Shown here in pieces: positions 63,450-64,000 of a stretch of DNA of 64,000 nucleotides (position 1 is the stretch's first letter; the number at the start of each line of letters is the position of its first letter). This DNA comes from CAUZIZ01 sp965222655 (GTDB taxonomy: Bacteria; Acidobacteriota; UBA6911; RPQK01; JAJDTT01), in the NCBI GenBank assembly GCA_965222655.1, contig CBDCUP010000006.1:310001-374000 (forward strand), read 5' to 3'. The notes under the pieces were generated by a model that saw only the letters and a program-made list of their open reading frames with translations, had not been told where the DNA came from and did not search any database. A program made the position numbers and the translations under genes.

Positions 63450-64000
63450 TTATAACAGTCGCGCCAGACATACGTACTGCTCCAGGGAGAGTTCCTCTGC
63501 TCGGATCTGGTGCTCTAGCCGGGATGCCTCGAAGGCGGCCCTGAGTCCTTCGGAGGAGCGTCCCCCTGCCCGTATTAGGTTGTTCCAGAGGGTCTTCCTG
63601 CGGTGAGAGAAAGCGGTTCGTAGCAGGGAGAGGAAGCCCTCGTAGTCTGGGACTGGATCCGGGATCTTTCGAGGAATCAGCTTTATCACGGAGGATTGTA
63701 CCCGGGGACGCGGGATAAAGACCGTAGGCGGAACTGCGAAGCCGGGGATCCGCTCAAAGTGATACTCCATGAGCAAGGTGAAGTAACCGTAGTCCTTGGT
63801 TGAAGGTCGCGCTAGGACGCGTGAAGCCACTTCCTTCTGCAGCATGCAAGTGAGGCTCTGAAACCGATCCTTCACTTCGGTCATCTTTGAGAGTGTTGGT
63901 GTAGAGATGTTGTAGGGGAGGTTCCCAACGATTTTGACAGGGCTCAGGGGTAACATGCGGAGCCAGTCGAGATCGAGAACACTACCTCGAATCAGCCTCA
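63450..64000 (-). CDS. ksgA: 16S rRNA dimethyladenosine transferase (N-terminal part outside window)
   Basis: The frame is open to the window edge, so the first part of the gene is missing; about 183 codons remain. The catalytic motif NLPYNIS (after PVKIVG) and the upstream VLDLD element of the SAM-binding fold identify KsgA/RsmA, which dimethylates two adenines at the 3' end of 16S rRNA. The C-terminal helical domain (TAFSHRRKTLWNNLIR) is complete. First visible gene of the ksgA-rnj-ftsK run. Confidence 0.93.
   Translation of the reverse strand, partial: RLIRGSVLDLDWLRMLPLSPVKIVGNLPYNISTPTLSKMTEVKDRFQSLTCMLQKEVASRVLARPSTKDYGYFTLLMEYHFERIPGFAVPPTVFIPRPRVQSSVIKLIPRKIPDPVPDYEGFLSLLRTAFSHRRKTLWNNLIRAGGRSSEGLRAAFEASRLEHQIRAEELSLEQYVCLARLL

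Overview
The window (about 57-58% GC by eye) looks like a chromosomal piece of an uncultured or little-studied soil- or marine-type bacterium, most likely Acidobacteriota. This is inferred from gene content: a Planctomycete-type cytochrome/DUF1549/DUF1553 protein next to a DUF1501 protein, a PQQ-like beta-propeller protein, a sorbosone-dehydrogenase-like protein, a UPF0182 membrane protein and a ksgA-rnj-ftsK order. Planctomycetes, Verrucomicrobia or a related candidate phylum cannot be excluded. No rRNA, tRNA or CRISPR array was seen.

Layout. 1-5.6 kb: the end of a GT4 glycosyltransferase and an ABC exporter pair. 5.9-11.6 kb: glutathione-independent formaldehyde dehydrogenase, a terminator, then a tight four-gene operon (HemN-type radical SAM protein, halogenase-like flavoprotein, hotdog thioesterase, PaaK-like ligase) that looks like a small specialised-metabolism or acyl/aryl-CoA module. 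11.8-16.2 kb: PQQ-like protein and Fe-alcohol dehydrogenase on the minus strand, DUF3311-like protein and sodium:solute symporter on the plus strand. 16.3-35 kb: an accessory region bounded by two identical, inverted IS110-family elements; between them lie gamma-glutamyltransferase, a GH10-like protein, a nested ISNCY/IS66 insertion carrying a DUF4338 (DruA-like) gene, the PSD1/DUF1501 pair, a broken vapBC and a sorbosone-dehydrogenase-like gene. 35-47 kb: housekeeping and cofactor genes (folB, ygfZ-like, transketolase, moaA, erpA-like, a wtpA-like binding protein). 47.5-50 kb: a gene-poor stretch with stacked palindromic repeats and a roughly 0.95-kb block that looks like a large structured RNA. 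50-64 kb: larA-like racemase, MFS transporter, nucleotidyltransferase plus MetE-C-like protein, cyclophilin, chromate transporter, aquaporin, phosphoesterase, ftsK, RNase J and the start-truncated ksgA.

The most informative finding is that the bridge RNA of the IS110-family element can be read directly from its left end. Two loops carry guide segments matching the left and right halves of the target, and matching the element's own ends, around a CT core. Both copies sit at the same position in the same dispersed palindromic repeat (family A), so the element appears programmed to hit a repeat. The intergenic space is otherwise filled with several palindromic repeat families (A-F) and short heptamer tandem repeats placed just after stop codons. 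A 122-bp identical inverted duplication of the aquaporin 3' end lies 41 kb away.
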